64,000 nt of DNA from Aldrovandia affinis. Lineage: Eukaryota > Chordata > Actinopteri > Notacanthiformes > Halosauridae. This document shows positions 43,101-64,000 of this stretch, one piece after another. Every line of letters begins with the position of its first letter. The stretch's first letter is position 1. Below the pieces are notes generated by a model that did no database searches, was not told the DNA's origin, and saw only the letters and a program-made list of their open reading frames with translations. Location of the stretch: the NCBI GenBank assembly GCA_029706075.1, contig JAINUG010000193.1:370001-434000 (forward strand). Direction: 5' to 3'. The position numbers and the translations under genes were made by a program.

Positions 43101-44070
43101 TGTAGATATGGATACTGAGGTGGTTGTGCTCAGAGCCAGCCTCGAGTTCCCCCAGCTCCCAGAGATGAGAGAACGCACTCGCAGTGTGCCAAACGTTTTA
43201 TTGAACCAATCTTTAAACAACTCCGCTGTGTTCAATTTAGTTTTATTTGTGTGCATCTTAAAATGTTTAATTAGTGTGCAATATGTTTCAGTGTTCTTAT
43301 TTATTGTCTTGGACAGCACCTCCTCATTTTTGTTCCTTTTAAAAGAAGCATGCTGTTTTTAAGTGTCTATTTATTTTTATGTAGTCCTATTGTTCAATTT
43401 AAATTTGTTATTTATATATATCTTGGATTTTTACAATTTAATATTTGTGTGCAACGTTTTTCAGTAGCTATTTCTTTGTCTATTAGTATATTTTCTTCAA
43501 ATAAAATGGGTGCCTATTGCGCCTGGTTACAACATTGGCACTTATTTTGCGTAGCCTCCCTGGGGAAGTGGAGACCATTTACAGCGAAACGAAAGTGAAA
43601 CTCGTCGCCTGGAGAAAAGACTGAGATTCTTGACATCGCCCGTGCGAAACTAAACCTCCCTGTGTGACGCTACTGGAATTAAATCTATTTAATGCAACCT
43701 TAAAACACACCACCTCACAACTCAACAAACAACCACACCAGTTCACAGGAAACGAATGCTGCGTGGTTACATATAATGCAATTATTTTTAGTATTTTACT
43801 TGGATCTTACGATGTGCATGTGCATTTTCCCTCAACAACCTTGTAAATAAATCACTTTGGTTATGAGCGTCAGTTGGTCATACCAGGTTTCACAACTTGA
43901 CGGCTTGTGGGTCGGGTGCGCAGCTGTCCTGGGCGAAAGCGGGCCAGACAGAACCAGTCCCCCACAGAACGCGAACCCAACCGCCACAAAGAGCACGACA
44001 TTCCGACGAACAGACTTTACATTTCACTTACCGCACTCAGGGGGATATTTCCACTGCTTTCTCTTGCCAT
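17155..44070 (-). CDS. morc3: MORC3 (copy a), complete gene: GHKL ATPase, CW zinc finger, coiled coils
   Basis: Sixteen exons join in phase from [13 protein letters not shown] (44070) to DQFLDGIS and stop (17155): 44032-44070, 40721-40793, 37248-37380, 33925-34155, 33190-33342, 31063-31192, 30469-30597, 28887-29006, 28659-28749, 26763-26858, 25802-25930, 24788-24859, 24472-24499, 19699-20673, 18974-19146 and 17155-17287. They give about 901 residues; human MORC3 has 939. Domains in order are a GHKL ATPase ([33 protein letters not shown]), an S5-like part ([22 protein letters not shown]), a CW zinc finger with four cysteines, a basic stretch (KKRARTNSR), coiled coil, and the MORC3 C-terminal segment. 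MORC3 is a nuclear-body chromatin ATPase whose CW finger binds H3K4me3. Human MORC3 also restrains retroelements and interferon induction. Exon 9 is one base short. Confidence 0.93.
17290..18125. repeat. minisatellite filling intron 15 of morc3a
   Basis: Irregular units of CACAGGCACACACAGAGAGA and GTGAGAACACAGA fill about 830 bp and run up to the exon 16 acceptor. On the coding strand they supply its pyrimidine/GT-rich tract. The Cys-Leu-rich frames through it are artefacts. Confidence 0.9.
18285..18685 (-). mobile_element. SINE family A copy, near full length, reversed
   Basis: Tail TCCCAATTTGGTAGCCAATT, middle GGGGCGGACAGCCAAACGCC and tRNA-like head ending CGTTAGACTGCTACGCTATC. This copy and 26216-26622 are the best for building a consensus. 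Confidence 0.85.
18974..19146 (-). CDS. morc3: morc3a exon 15 (coiled-coil end)
   Basis: The exon reads [20 protein letters not shown], then [32 protein letters not shown] and NETQ. It enters at phase 0 and leaves at phase 2. The donor is CCCAGCG|GTAGGG. From 18991 to 19149 it is almost identical to copy b (48643-48801). Confidence 0.9.
19256..19695. repeat. 15-bp minisatellite directly after the exon 14 donor
   Basis: About 29 units of AGGTTGTGAGAGGGC and variants start within ten bases of the donor at 19697-19698 (coding strand GTGAGCTCTCTCACAACCTG) and fill most of intron 14. Confidence 0.9.
19699..20673 (-). CDS. morc3: morc3a exon 14 (basic stretch, acidic linker, expanded coiled coil)
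   Basis: This exon has 975 nt, 325 codons, and enters and leaves at phase 0. It begins [18 protein letters not shown], a likely nuclear signal, then [17 protein letters not shown]-rich linker ([18 protein letters not shown]) follows. Then comes a coiled coil made of nine 14-residue units of the type [14 protein letters not shown], encoded by a 42-bp repeat (about 19868-20215). It ends [11 protein letters not shown]. Copy b has only one such unit. Confidence 0.9.
22000..22807. mobile_element. non-autonomous hAT-like element with 8-bp target duplication
   Basis: The ends are CAGAGATGGGCA and TGCCCATCTCTG, a 12-bp inverted repeat. Both sides carry AGTACAGG (21992-21999 and 22808-22815). The inner termini are rich in AAATAC/GTATTT words in inverted arrangement. 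No transposase is visible in 808 bp. Confidence 0.85.
23570..23740 (+). mobile_element. L2-type LINE 3' end
   Basis: CCAGTGTTACAGGTATGGTATG, read as two joined words, begins the block. It ends CGCTCTGGATAAAAGCGTCT, GCTAAGTGCTTAAAATG and AATGTAAA repeats. It is a short truncated copy like 11110-11315. Confidence 0.7.
24328..24465. repeat. (GCAC)n and (CA)n block after the exon 13 donor
   Basis: (ACGC)n and (ACAC)n runs of about 138 bp lie immediately intronic to the donor at 24470-24471. Confidence 0.9.
24472..24499 (-). CDS. morc3: morc3a exon 13, 28-nt microexon
   Basis: The acceptor TTTTCTGCAG|GGAGAAG and donor CAGAAG|GTGGGG flank 28 nt encoding [10 protein letters not shown] after joining. 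It converts phase 2 of exon 12 to phase 0 of exon 14, giving a basic stretch that runs into KKRARTNSR. No other small exon in the intron does this without a stop codon. Confidence 0.65.
24551..24765 (+). mobile_element. SINE family A copy, truncated at its 3' side
   Basis: The head GGGTGGCGTAACGGTCTAAGC, read as an A-box region, is followed by TTCGAAACCTGTCTCTACCA and GGCGATTGGCTGTCCACCCC. A small triplication of AGGATTGC lies at about 24610-24635. Confidence 0.75.
24788..24859 (-). CDS. morc3: morc3a exon 12 (fourth CW cysteine, acidic tail)
   Basis: This 72-nt exon reads [20 protein letters not shown] then YKQ. Its cysteine is the fourth zinc ligand of the CW finger. The acceptor is CTGCAG|GTCC and the donor CAGCA|GTAAGA. 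It corresponds to 61855-61929 in copy b. Confidence 0.9.
24885..25030. repeat. 32-bp tandem repeat in intron 11, about four copies
   Basis: Units contain CCACTAACCAACTGAACAGG and GCCTAGAAGAGC. The block lies just upstream of the exon 12 acceptor on the coding strand. Confidence 0.85.
25153..25801. repeat. minisatellite of duplicated 5' splice junctions (17 units)
   Basis: On the coding strand each unit of about 34-40 bp reads CCCCAGTACAG, then GTGATACCCAGTG, then a C run of variable length and TCTGT. The first part equals the last 11 bases of exon 11 and the second equals the start of its intron. I count 17 units, plus a more degenerate one at the far end, after the authentic donor at 25800-25801. 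Confidence 0.92.
25802..25930 (-). CDS. morc3: morc3a exon 11 (CW zinc finger)
   Basis: The exon reads [40 protein letters not shown] and QYR. It has the CW-domain pattern W-x2-C-x2-C-x2-W...W-x-C, and the last cysteine lies in exon 12. In human MORC3 this finger binds H3K4me3. It has 129 nt, phase 2 to phase 2, the same size as in copy b (62401-62529). Confidence 0.95.
25966..26079. mobile_element. 114-bp MITE, probably hAT type
   Basis: Perfect 14-bp ends, CAGTGGCGATTTTA and TAAAATCGCCACTG, are flanked by TGTGCATA and TGTGTATA, an 8-bp target duplication with one mismatch. It lies 35 bp upstream of the exon 11 start, inside intron 10. Confidence 0.85.
26216..26622 (-). mobile_element. SINE family A copy, near full length, reversed
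   Basis: Tail TCCCAATTTGTTAGCCTATT, body GGACGGACAGCCAAACGTCG and head ending GCGTTAGACCGCTACGCTAT. It is close to the 18285-18685 copy throughout. Confidence 0.85.
26763..26858 (-). CDS. morc3: morc3a exon 10 (end of S5 region)
   Basis: The exon reads [19 protein letters not shown] and [12 protein letters not shown]. It aligns with human ALGEKLNDYWNEM...PVEDIQ just before the CW finger. It has 96 nt, phase 2 to phase 2. The acceptor is TCTCCAG|GAAG and the donor ATTGA|GTGAGT. Confidence 0.93.
26938..27075 (-). mobile_element. SINE family C copy, seed of the second 39-bp minisatellite
   Basis: Reversed tail TGCCATTTAGCAGATTATCC, B box GGTTCGATTCC and A box CTCAGTAGGTAGAG occur in the same order as at 10335-10490. 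A (TA)n tract (26926-26941) adjoins it. Confidence 0.75.
27060..28266. repeat. 39-bp minisatellite built on a SINE head, second array (about 30 units)
   Basis: This array has the same CTACCTACTGAGACACACAG unit as at 10490-11067, but is longer and more disordered, with partial units, expansions and deletions between about 27290 and 27890. It fills most of morc3a intron 9. Confidence 0.9.
28659..28749 (-). CDS. morc3: morc3a exon 9, one base short
   Basis: The first half reads [10 protein letters not shown] in the frame set by exon 8. The second half reads [19 protein letters not shown] in the frame needed by exon 10. The frames differ by one base between about 28718 and 28722, where GAG is expected (human GIIECNFLKPTHNKQDF). 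The exon has 91 nt; 92 would fit the phases. Either the assembly lost a base or the gene is broken in this individual. The acceptor is GAACAG|GCC and the donor TACAG|GTAATC. Confidence 0.85.
28887..29006 (-). CDS. morc3: morc3a exon 8
   Basis: The exon reads [20 protein letters not shown] then [20 protein letters not shown]. It aligns with human [20 protein letters not shown]. It has 120 nt and enters and leaves at phase 0. The acceptor is TTCTTCAG|AAAAAG and the donor AGAGG|GTGAGA. Confidence 0.95.
29290..29390. repeat. 25-bp tandem repeat, four partial copies
   Basis: Units contain CTGACTGAAATGTAGTGCGG and GATAA, repeated in intron 7. Confidence 0.8.
29530..29725 (-). mobile_element. SINE family B copy, reversed
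   Basis: Reversed L2-like tail GCAGACACTCTTATCCAGAG and B box region CTGGGAATTGAACCAGCAAC. It ends near TTCCCTAACCAT. Confidence 0.8.
30469..30597 (-). CDS. morc3: morc3a exon 7
   Basis: The exon reads [20 protein letters not shown] then [20 protein letters not shown] and KFL. It is nearly the human MORC3 sequence. It has 129 nt, phase 0 to 0. The acceptor is GTGTTTCAG|GCGTACTGCAG and the donor TTCCTG|GTATCC. Confidence 0.95.
30598..30875. repeat. minisatellite of duplicated 3' splice junctions (six clear units, one degenerate)
   Basis: On the coding strand units of about 33-35 bp read GCTGTGTTTCAG, then GCGTxCTGCAG, then xAATGTGTGT. TTTCAG|GCGTxCTGCAG is the real acceptor and the first 11 bases of exon 7. 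The array lies directly upstream of the authentic acceptor. Confidence 0.9.
31063..31192 (-). CDS. morc3: morc3a exon 6
   Basis: The exon reads [38 protein letters not shown] and TYSLC. It matches human ATEFDFEKDKYDIRIP...YSLR. It has 130 nt, phase 2 to 0. A (CAGA)n microsatellite forms much of the acceptor's pyrimidine tract. Confidence 0.93.
31205..31585. repeat. three short tandem arrays in intron 5
   Basis: (CAGA)n at 31207-31229 and 31251-31279, a 12-bp CACTCAACACTG repeat of about eight units at 31349-31438, and (GT)n at 31556-31583. Confidence 0.9.
32005..32309 (-). mobile_element. V-SINE-like repeat, reversed
   Basis: It includes GGACAGGTCGCCAATCCATC, the core GAACATGCAAACTCCACACA, and a reversed tRNA head with the B box (GGGATTCAAACCTGAGA) ending GCACCACCGTGCC. 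A second copy is at 59950-60302. Assignment to the V-SINE/Mermaid group is from memory of the core. Confidence 0.75.
32575..32735. repeat. 34-bp tandem repeat, four copies
   Basis: Near-identical units contain CCTTTTCACCGTTATTCCCG and CTGGCACTGAGCAG. Confidence 0.9.
32790..33120 (-). mobile_element. SINE family A relative, reversed
   Basis: Tail CTCCCAATTTAGTAGCCAAT, body GGGGCGGACAGCCAATTGTC and CACTCCTGGCCAGAGCCGAT. It belongs to the subfamily of 3341-3718 and 38295-38590, with TCGGCTCTGGCCAGGAGTGC. Confidence 0.8.
33190..33342 (-). CDS. morc3: morc3a exon 5
   Basis: The exon reads [40 protein letters not shown] and [10 protein letters not shown]. It matches human [20 protein letters not shown] and [10 protein letters not shown]. 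It has 153 nt, phase 2 to 2. Confidence 0.95.
33398..33680 (-). mobile_element. (TTA)n tract followed by SINE family A fragment, reversed
   Basis: (TTA)n at 33399-33438 is the A/T-rich tail of a SINE with CTCCCAATTTGGAAGCCAAT and GAGCGGACAGCCAATCGGGG. It is shortened internally. Confidence 0.75.
33925..34155 (-). CDS. morc3: morc3a exon 4 (ATP-lid motif)
   Basis: The exon reads [60 protein letters not shown] and TFRPDG. It contains the GHKL G2-type motif GNGFKSG. It has 231 nt, phase 2 to 2. The donor GGAAA|GTATAT and next exon give N at the joint. The acceptor is CTCTCAG|CTTT. Confidence 0.95.
34158..34244. repeat. (GA)n microsatellite forming the exon 4 acceptor tract
   Basis: An uninterrupted 87-bp GA run begins at the acceptor dinucleotide, so the coding strand carries (CT)n followed by CAG|C. 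Confidence 0.95.
34260..36760 (+). mobile_element. 5'-truncated LINE with reverse transcriptase, carrying a MITE
   Basis: The plus strand encodes [32 protein letters not shown] (reverse transcriptase block), [14 protein letters not shown] and [11 protein letters not shown], with the catalytic FADD box. Later come [23 protein letters not shown], and a C-terminal C-x-H-C-like end [16 protein letters not shown]. Stops and frame changes break it into pieces: 34322-34549, 35017-35508 and 35967-36620. It lies antisense in morc3a intron 3. I do not assign the clade. Confidence 0.85.
35835..36039. mobile_element. 205-bp hAT-type MITE inside the LINE
   Basis: Inverted repeats of about 55 bp run from the ends CAAGGGTGAGCAATC and GATTGCCCACCCCTG. 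A perfect 8-bp target duplication CTCTAGAG lies at 35827-35834 and 36040-36047. Confidence 0.93.
37025..37112. repeat. (GA)n microsatellite
   Basis: About 88 bp of uninterrupted AG/GA lies in intron 3 and ends in GGGGGGG. It sits about 135 bp downstream of the exon 3 donor on the coding strand. Confidence 0.95.
37248..37380 (-). CDS. morc3: morc3a exon 3 (ATP-binding N-box and G1)
   Basis: The exon reads [40 protein letters not shown] and KML. It contains the GHKL N-box asparagine and the DNGKGM nucleotide-binding motif. It has 133 nt, phase 1 to 2. The acceptor is CTCCTAG|ACAA and the donor GCTGAG|GTCAGT. Confidence 0.95.
37440..37660 (-). mobile_element. SINE family A fragment, reversed
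   Basis: CATCCCAATTTGGGGGCCAATT in two words and ACTCGCCCACATAC mark the tail and middle. The head is missing. Confidence 0.65.
38295..38590 (-). mobile_element. SINE family A relative, reversed
   Basis: The copy has CCCAATTTAGTAGCCGATTA, GGGGCAGACAGCCAATTGCC and CCTGGCCAGAGCCGATACTG, closely like 32790-33120. Confidence 0.8.
38632..38910. repeat. degenerate minisatellite CATTACCCAACATAAAGACTA
   Basis: About 13 units of 17-27 bp contain ATTACCCAACATAAAGACTA in morc3a intron 2. Confidence 0.85.
38911..40720. other. morc3a intron 2, remaining sequence
   Basis: A SINE family A copy lies at about 39880-40110 and a (GAGT)n run at 40274-40310. The stretch 40163-40630 has LTR-like terminal words but no target duplication (see rejected list). 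No exon is seen. Confidence 0.5.
39880..40110 (-). mobile_element. SINE family A copy, reversed, 3' part diverged
   Basis: The copy has CCCCCACGAACTCACTGCCC, GTGACCAGCCAAACGCCGCC and CGGCCAGGGCCGGTCTGGCA near its ends. Confidence 0.7.
40721..40793 (-). CDS. morc3: morc3a exon 2
   Basis: The exon reads [20 protein letters not shown] then AELI. It matches human [23 protein letters not shown]. It has 73 nt, phase 0 to 1. The acceptor is CTTGCAG|GTCAAC and the donor GATCG|GTGAGT. Confidence 0.95.
41165..41580. repeat. 30-bp minisatellite in intron 1, about 13 units
   Basis: Units read CTTGGTGTGGTATCTGTGAT then GGGGCAGAA(A), with little divergence. The frames on the minus strand are repeat artefacts. 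Confidence 0.95.
41581..44031. other. morc3a intron 1, remaining sequence
   Basis: This AT-rich stretch has one SINE (42790-43059). Nothing else is recognised. The last 500 bp before exon 1 are less AT-rich. Confidence 0.5.
42790..43059 (+). mobile_element. SINE family A, 5'-truncated, 18-bp target duplication
   Basis: The body GGAGGCGGCATTTGGCTGTC is followed by the tail AATTGGCAACCAAATTGGGA. The flanks AAAAATGTCCGATAACTT occur at 42772-42789 and 43060-43077, a perfect 18-bp duplication. Confidence 0.9.
44032..44070 (-). CDS. morc3: morc3a exon 1 (start codon)
   Basis: ATG at 44070 opens 13 codons, [13 protein letters not shown], ending at GCG|GTAAGT. Human MORC3 starts MAAQPPRGIRLSA, the same length with the same LSA at the splice site, which supports both start and donor. 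Confidence 0.9.
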
Positions 44071-44300
44071 CTCCGGCGAGGCGTTAAGACCAAGGTGTTA
44101 ACAGCTAAGCGCCTTCCGTTCACTGTCAAAGCAGCTTCATTCTCACCGAGCAATCGATCTACGATAAGCACAGTCCCAGAATCCGCGCATGGTCAGTGGG
44201 AACACCCGGCTGCAACTTTCTGCACGACACCGGCACTTGTACAGCCCCACTCGTACGTTTAAACTTTCTAGTATGTTTATTGATCGGACAGGCTATTGAT
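44071..44300 (-). promoter_or_regulatory. likely morc3a promoter/5' UTR region
   Basis: This is the sequence just upstream of the start codon. No TATA box stands out. A solo LTR begins about 240 bp further on (44542), in the opposite orientation. Confidence 0.4.
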
Positions 44301-44541
44301 GTTAACATATCTTCACAAAAATGTTGTGTTAAATAATTACAAACATAGGGTGGCCCTGAAGTGAAAAACACTAGGTTTCCTAAAAAACAAACTCAAATTA
44401 ACGAGGTTTATATAAAGGACCATACATTTCCTCAGATTAATATGTAATTTTGACAAGATAGTCCTCTTTTTTAATTGGTCTTGCACTCGCAGGCAGCGCT
44501 GGGGAGTTTGTGTTGGGCTTAAGCTCTATCTCTAAACACAA

Positions 44542-45099
44542 TGTGGAAGGGAAAACAAGCGGAGTTTGCGCTCATGAGCTACCAGAATAAACCCAATTCC
44601 GTGATCTGTCCCTATACTTTCCAATAGATCTCTCATGTAACATAATATTTGCACTTGGGCAATGATAATAGAGGCGGTTGGTGAAAATTCATATAATTTA
44701 ATTCCTGTTGTGGAAGCGAAAACAAGAGGACTTTGCACTTATGAACTCCGTGTTCTGTCCCTATGTTTTCCAATAGATCTCTTATGTAACATAATATCTG
44801 CACCTGGACTAATTCCTGTTCATTTTGTTAACTTTGCCAGTAACATTCCGCATTTATATATAAATAAACCACCGTTAGCCTATTATCAGGATGACAAAAG
44901 ATATAAAAGAGGATGTATTCACAAATATAACAGAAGCTGCTTCGCGAACCAGCCCGGTTTCTTGTATGTAATCTCGCATCATATACAATAAACCCTATTA
45001 CATCAGACTCTGAAGATTGTGCTGTTTTTTGAAGAAGTATCCAGTGGTGGTGTAATCCCTCAGTCTAACTGGCCCTGGCTGGGGTCAGATTCTTCCACA
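44542..45099 (+). mobile_element. solo LTR, family 1, near the morc3a promoter
   Basis: It starts TGTGGAAG and ends CTTCCACA, perfect inverted termini. A 4-bp target duplication ACAA lies at 44538-44541 and 45100-45103. A TATA-like ATATAAAAG lies near 44900 and AATAAA near 44990. An internal tandem duplication of about 165 bp lies at about 44542-44805. It is a fossil of an LTR retroelement with no internal genes. Confidence 0.85.
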
Positions 45100-45121
45100 A
45101 CAATTTAAGATTAATTTGACA

Positions 45122-46174
45122 CAGGCACGTACACAGATGGGGCCCAAGGGGGGCTTGAGCCCCTGCCCTTTTGCCCTCAGAGGCAAAAAGTGCCCTTTTT
45201 TTGGCTGGTGTTAATTGTCTTTAATTTTTTCTTTATTTGTTATTGAAATTCTATCAAATATAAAGAGGGAAATGTATAGTAGTATCCACGAAAAAATACA
45301 CCTTATCAATTTAAAAAGTACTCCGCTCTCCAACCCCCCCACCCCTCCAAATGGTTTTGTCTCAATCAATCAATCAACGTCGCATCTTCCGACATTCAGA
45401 ATACAACTTGTCATGAAAAGCAGCCCCAGTTCGGTTACGGTGAATGATATCACTCAGGTAGGCACTGTTTTAATTATGAAACCACGATTAAACAACACTT
45501 ACTTACTTTTTGTGTTATATATCCATAAAAAAACAACTATGAAGTAGGTCAGTAGTACTTACCACCTTCACGCTGTAATTTTGTCATTACTAGCCTCGGT
45601 GAGCAAGTAAGCTAGTCTAATTATCATTAAAACGACATTATCTCCGTCATGCAGGACAACTTACAATTAATTTGCAATGCAATACATTTCTGAAGCAGGT
45701 AGTTACATATTGCATAGTTTTGTTAGTTTAGTGTAGTCGCCCCCTTTTCTTTATAGCCAATTTTCCAAAAACGTGATGTTTAAAAGTGTATTATTGTTTG
45801 GGCATGTATGTAGCAGTATATTTCCCTGTTAAAATAAATGTTTTTTGTTTGAATTCCATTAAATTGCATCCTTCCTAACTTTCTTTCTCAAAAAAATAAC
45901 CACTGATCTAATGTGACTGAATTGGTGTAAACAACTGAACACTGACTGACTGCATTACTTACACTGACTGACTTGCATTACTACATCAAATCTGTGGTTT
46001 CTGGAATAATGTGTTTCAGTAGAATTTAAACAGGTCCCATGTTATGAACATAGTGTGTGATTATGGATGGCGGCTGTGTGGCAACATCGGGGTGGGAATA
46101 GTGCGTGTCGGGGGGGTGAGTGCCCTTTTTTTTTGCTTGAGCCCCTGCCCCCAAAATGTCTGTGCACGGCCCTG
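45122..46174. mobile_element. 1.05-kb non-autonomous hAT-like element
   Basis: Imperfect inverted ends, CAGGCACGTACACAGA and TCTGTGCACGGCCCTG, with GCTTGAGCCCCTGCCC near both ends. A perfect 8-bp target duplication ATTTGACA lies at 45114-45121 and 46175-46182. No transposase is recognisable. Confidence 0.88.
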
Positions 46175-46479
46175 ATTTGACAGACAACCAGACACAATCC
46201 CTACTGGTTTACTACTTTGCATCAAACAATTGCACAGCGCAGGCACGGGGAAGATAATTTGTGAAACAAATGAAATGTTCCTGAACTTCTACATCTCCTA
46301 GGGAAATTGATGTCTGTCAAAAGAAAATGCGATTTCCAGTGTGATATACAAAATGAGATAATTAACATGATGGCAGAGATAAGTATAAGTATAAGATTAG
46401 TTGAATCAGGTATTTTAGTGCTGGTCTAAAAAAACCTAAAAAACAATTTTGTTAAATAATAGTTTTTTTTCTCCCAGTT

Positions 46480-47310
46480 TCTCTCCCAATTTGGGTAGCC
46501 AATTTAACCCTCTATTTAGATTCGCCCTCCCCTCACAAACTTCGCCGCCCGTCCTTCGGGAGAGGCCAGCGATGATCCGCGTTGTCTGAGACAGAATTCG
46601 ACACCCCTTTGCGCTTCTCGGCGAGTTTGTGCCGGCTCACCCTCCCCGAGGCAGACAGTGGAAGGAGTTCACACTCACGACACACTCATGATCGATCAGT
46701 ATGACTCCATAGCCATGATCTGCCATTATAGTTGTTATCTAACATTGTATCTTATTAAACTACTATTGTAGCCATTTAGCAAATAGCACTATCAGTACAT
46801 GCTATATATAGTGTGTAGTTAGGTCGGCTTAAGTGACCGTGTATTTTTTATATTAAAGAGTGAAGGACAAGGAAATAATGGTGGAAAAAGTAAACAGCTG
46901 TAGGGGCAGAATGGGAAACGATGGTGAATAGGAGAGATGTGACGTGAGCATGGGGAGGGGTTGGTGTGACTTTGAGCTCCGCAACAGGAGGGGTTAGGAA
47001 ACAGGATAAAAGAAGGATGCATTCAGAAATGTAACAGAAGCTGCTTCGCGAACCAGCCCGGTTTCTCGTATGTAATCTCGTATCACATACAATAAGCCCT
47101 ATTACATCAGACTCTGAAGATTGTGTTTGTTTTGTGTGTGGTGGGATTCCTCAGTCTAACTGGCCCTGGCTGGGGTCAGATTCTCCCACAACAGCCAAAC
47201 CCCACCCCCGATCAGGGCTCCGCCAGCGCCGGTCTGGCACAGTCAGGTTTCAAACGGTGACCGTGATAGGCAGCTCACACTCGTAAAGCGCTACGCTATC
47301 GGGAGGCCCC
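46480..47310 (-). mobile_element. SINE family A copy split by a solo LTR
   Basis: The SINE tail and middle lie at about 46480-46658 (CTCCCAATTTGGGTAGCCAA, CCCCGAGGCAGACAG). The head continues at 47191-47310 (ACAGCCAAACCCCACCCCCG, GCGCTACGCTATCGG). Joining the two at the duplicated ACAG restores the family's GGACAGCCAAAC. Confidence 0.85.
46659..47190 (+). mobile_element. solo LTR, family 1, second copy
   Basis: It starts TGGAAGG and ends CTCCCACA, with target duplication ACAG at 46655-46658 and 47191-47194. The last ~180 bp (AACAGAAGCTGCTTCGCGAA, CAGACTCTGAAGATTGTG, CTGGCCCTGGCTGGGGTCAG) matches the 44542-45099 LTR closely. The upstream part differs, so the two are diverged copies. It is a fossil. 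Confidence 0.82.
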
Positions 47311-47503
47311 CAGAACAAACGTTTTAAAGCTTTTAAAATATATTATATTATATTATACAGTATATTATTCACAAAACAGTGGAGGGCAACTCAATGAGCA
47401 CAACATTTTAAAAAACAAGTAAAAAAATTAAACAATTAATATGTCAAAAAAAAAGAAAGAAAAAAAACACACAGCAAGCAGCAGTTTTTAACTCAAAGCT
47501 TTG

Positions 47504-47509
47504 TTTATT
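47504..47509 (-). promoter_or_regulatory. polyadenylation signal AATAAA of morc3 copy b
   Basis: AATAAA on the minus strand lies about 175 nt after the copy b stop codon, preceded by a T-rich 3' UTR. Confidence 0.7.
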
Positions 47510-47680
47510 ACACTATACAAAAACTAAAAGCAGGATGTAAAAAAAGGAGAACAGAGTGCAGAGATGAGGGGGGGTGGGGTGGAGAGGGGGGGTGGGGTGG
47601 AGAGGGGGGGGGTGGGTGACGGCCTCTCTGGGTGGGGGGGCTGGTGGAGAGGGGGCTGGTGGAGAGTGGGGGTGGGGGTG

Positions 47681-64000
<16,320 letters not shown>

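Overview
The window is nuclear DNA of a ray-finned fish, most likely a teleost. It has GT-AG introns, fish tRNA-derived SINEs, L2-type LINE ends, hAT, Harbinger and Tc1 DNA transposons, and very many micro- and minisatellites. I found no bacterial-style operons, no CRISPR array and no convincing stand-alone tRNA or rRNA gene. The species cannot be named from the sequence.

Three host genes lie in a row on the minus strand. (1) A MORC3-like gene ('copy b') enters from beyond base 64000 and ends at 47681. Nine exons are visible: the end of the ATPase/S5 region, the CW zinc finger, linkers, coiled coils and the C-terminal segment. (2) A full-length MORC3 gene ('copy a') runs from its ATG at 44070 to its stop at 17155. 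I place 16 exons whose phases all join, giving about 901 residues against 939 in human MORC3. Exon 9 is one base short of the expected length. (3) A ZBTB11-like gene runs from its ATG at 8157 to a splice donor at 888 and leaves the window before any zinc-finger exon. It encodes an integrase-type HHCC zinc-binding domain, a BTB/POZ domain and a long basic linker with five SUMO-type motifs. A run of 11 C at 2295-2305 puts the linker one base out of frame with the BTB domain. At the left edge (1-769) there are two unassigned possible exons.

The two MORC3 copies are a tandem duplication with quite divergent exons, for example 129-nt CW exons about 70% identical in protein. The exception is a coiled-coil exon patch of 159 bp with a single mismatch (18991-19149 against 48643-48801), which suggests gene conversion. 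Each copy has expanded a different repeat inside its coiled-coil coding exon.

The most unusual pattern concerns splice sites. Beside the CW exon of copy a, 17 minisatellite units each repeat the real exon-intron junction. The same exon of copy b has two such units of unrelated sequence. Beside exon 7 of copy a, six or seven units repeat the acceptor junction. Several other acceptors use a micro- or minisatellite as their pyrimidine tract.

Mobile DNA fills the introns. A 7.6-kb hAT element (52230-59827) holds a solo LTR and a retroviral fossil with two LTRs, and that fossil holds a SINE. Two solo LTRs of one family lie upstream of copy a; one of them split an older SINE. Four short hAT-type elements have recognisable 8-bp target duplications (three exact, one with a mismatch). 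One SINE family occurs about 13 times. A second SINE family seeded the same 39-bp minisatellite at two places, 10.4-11.1 kb and 27.0-28.3 kb.
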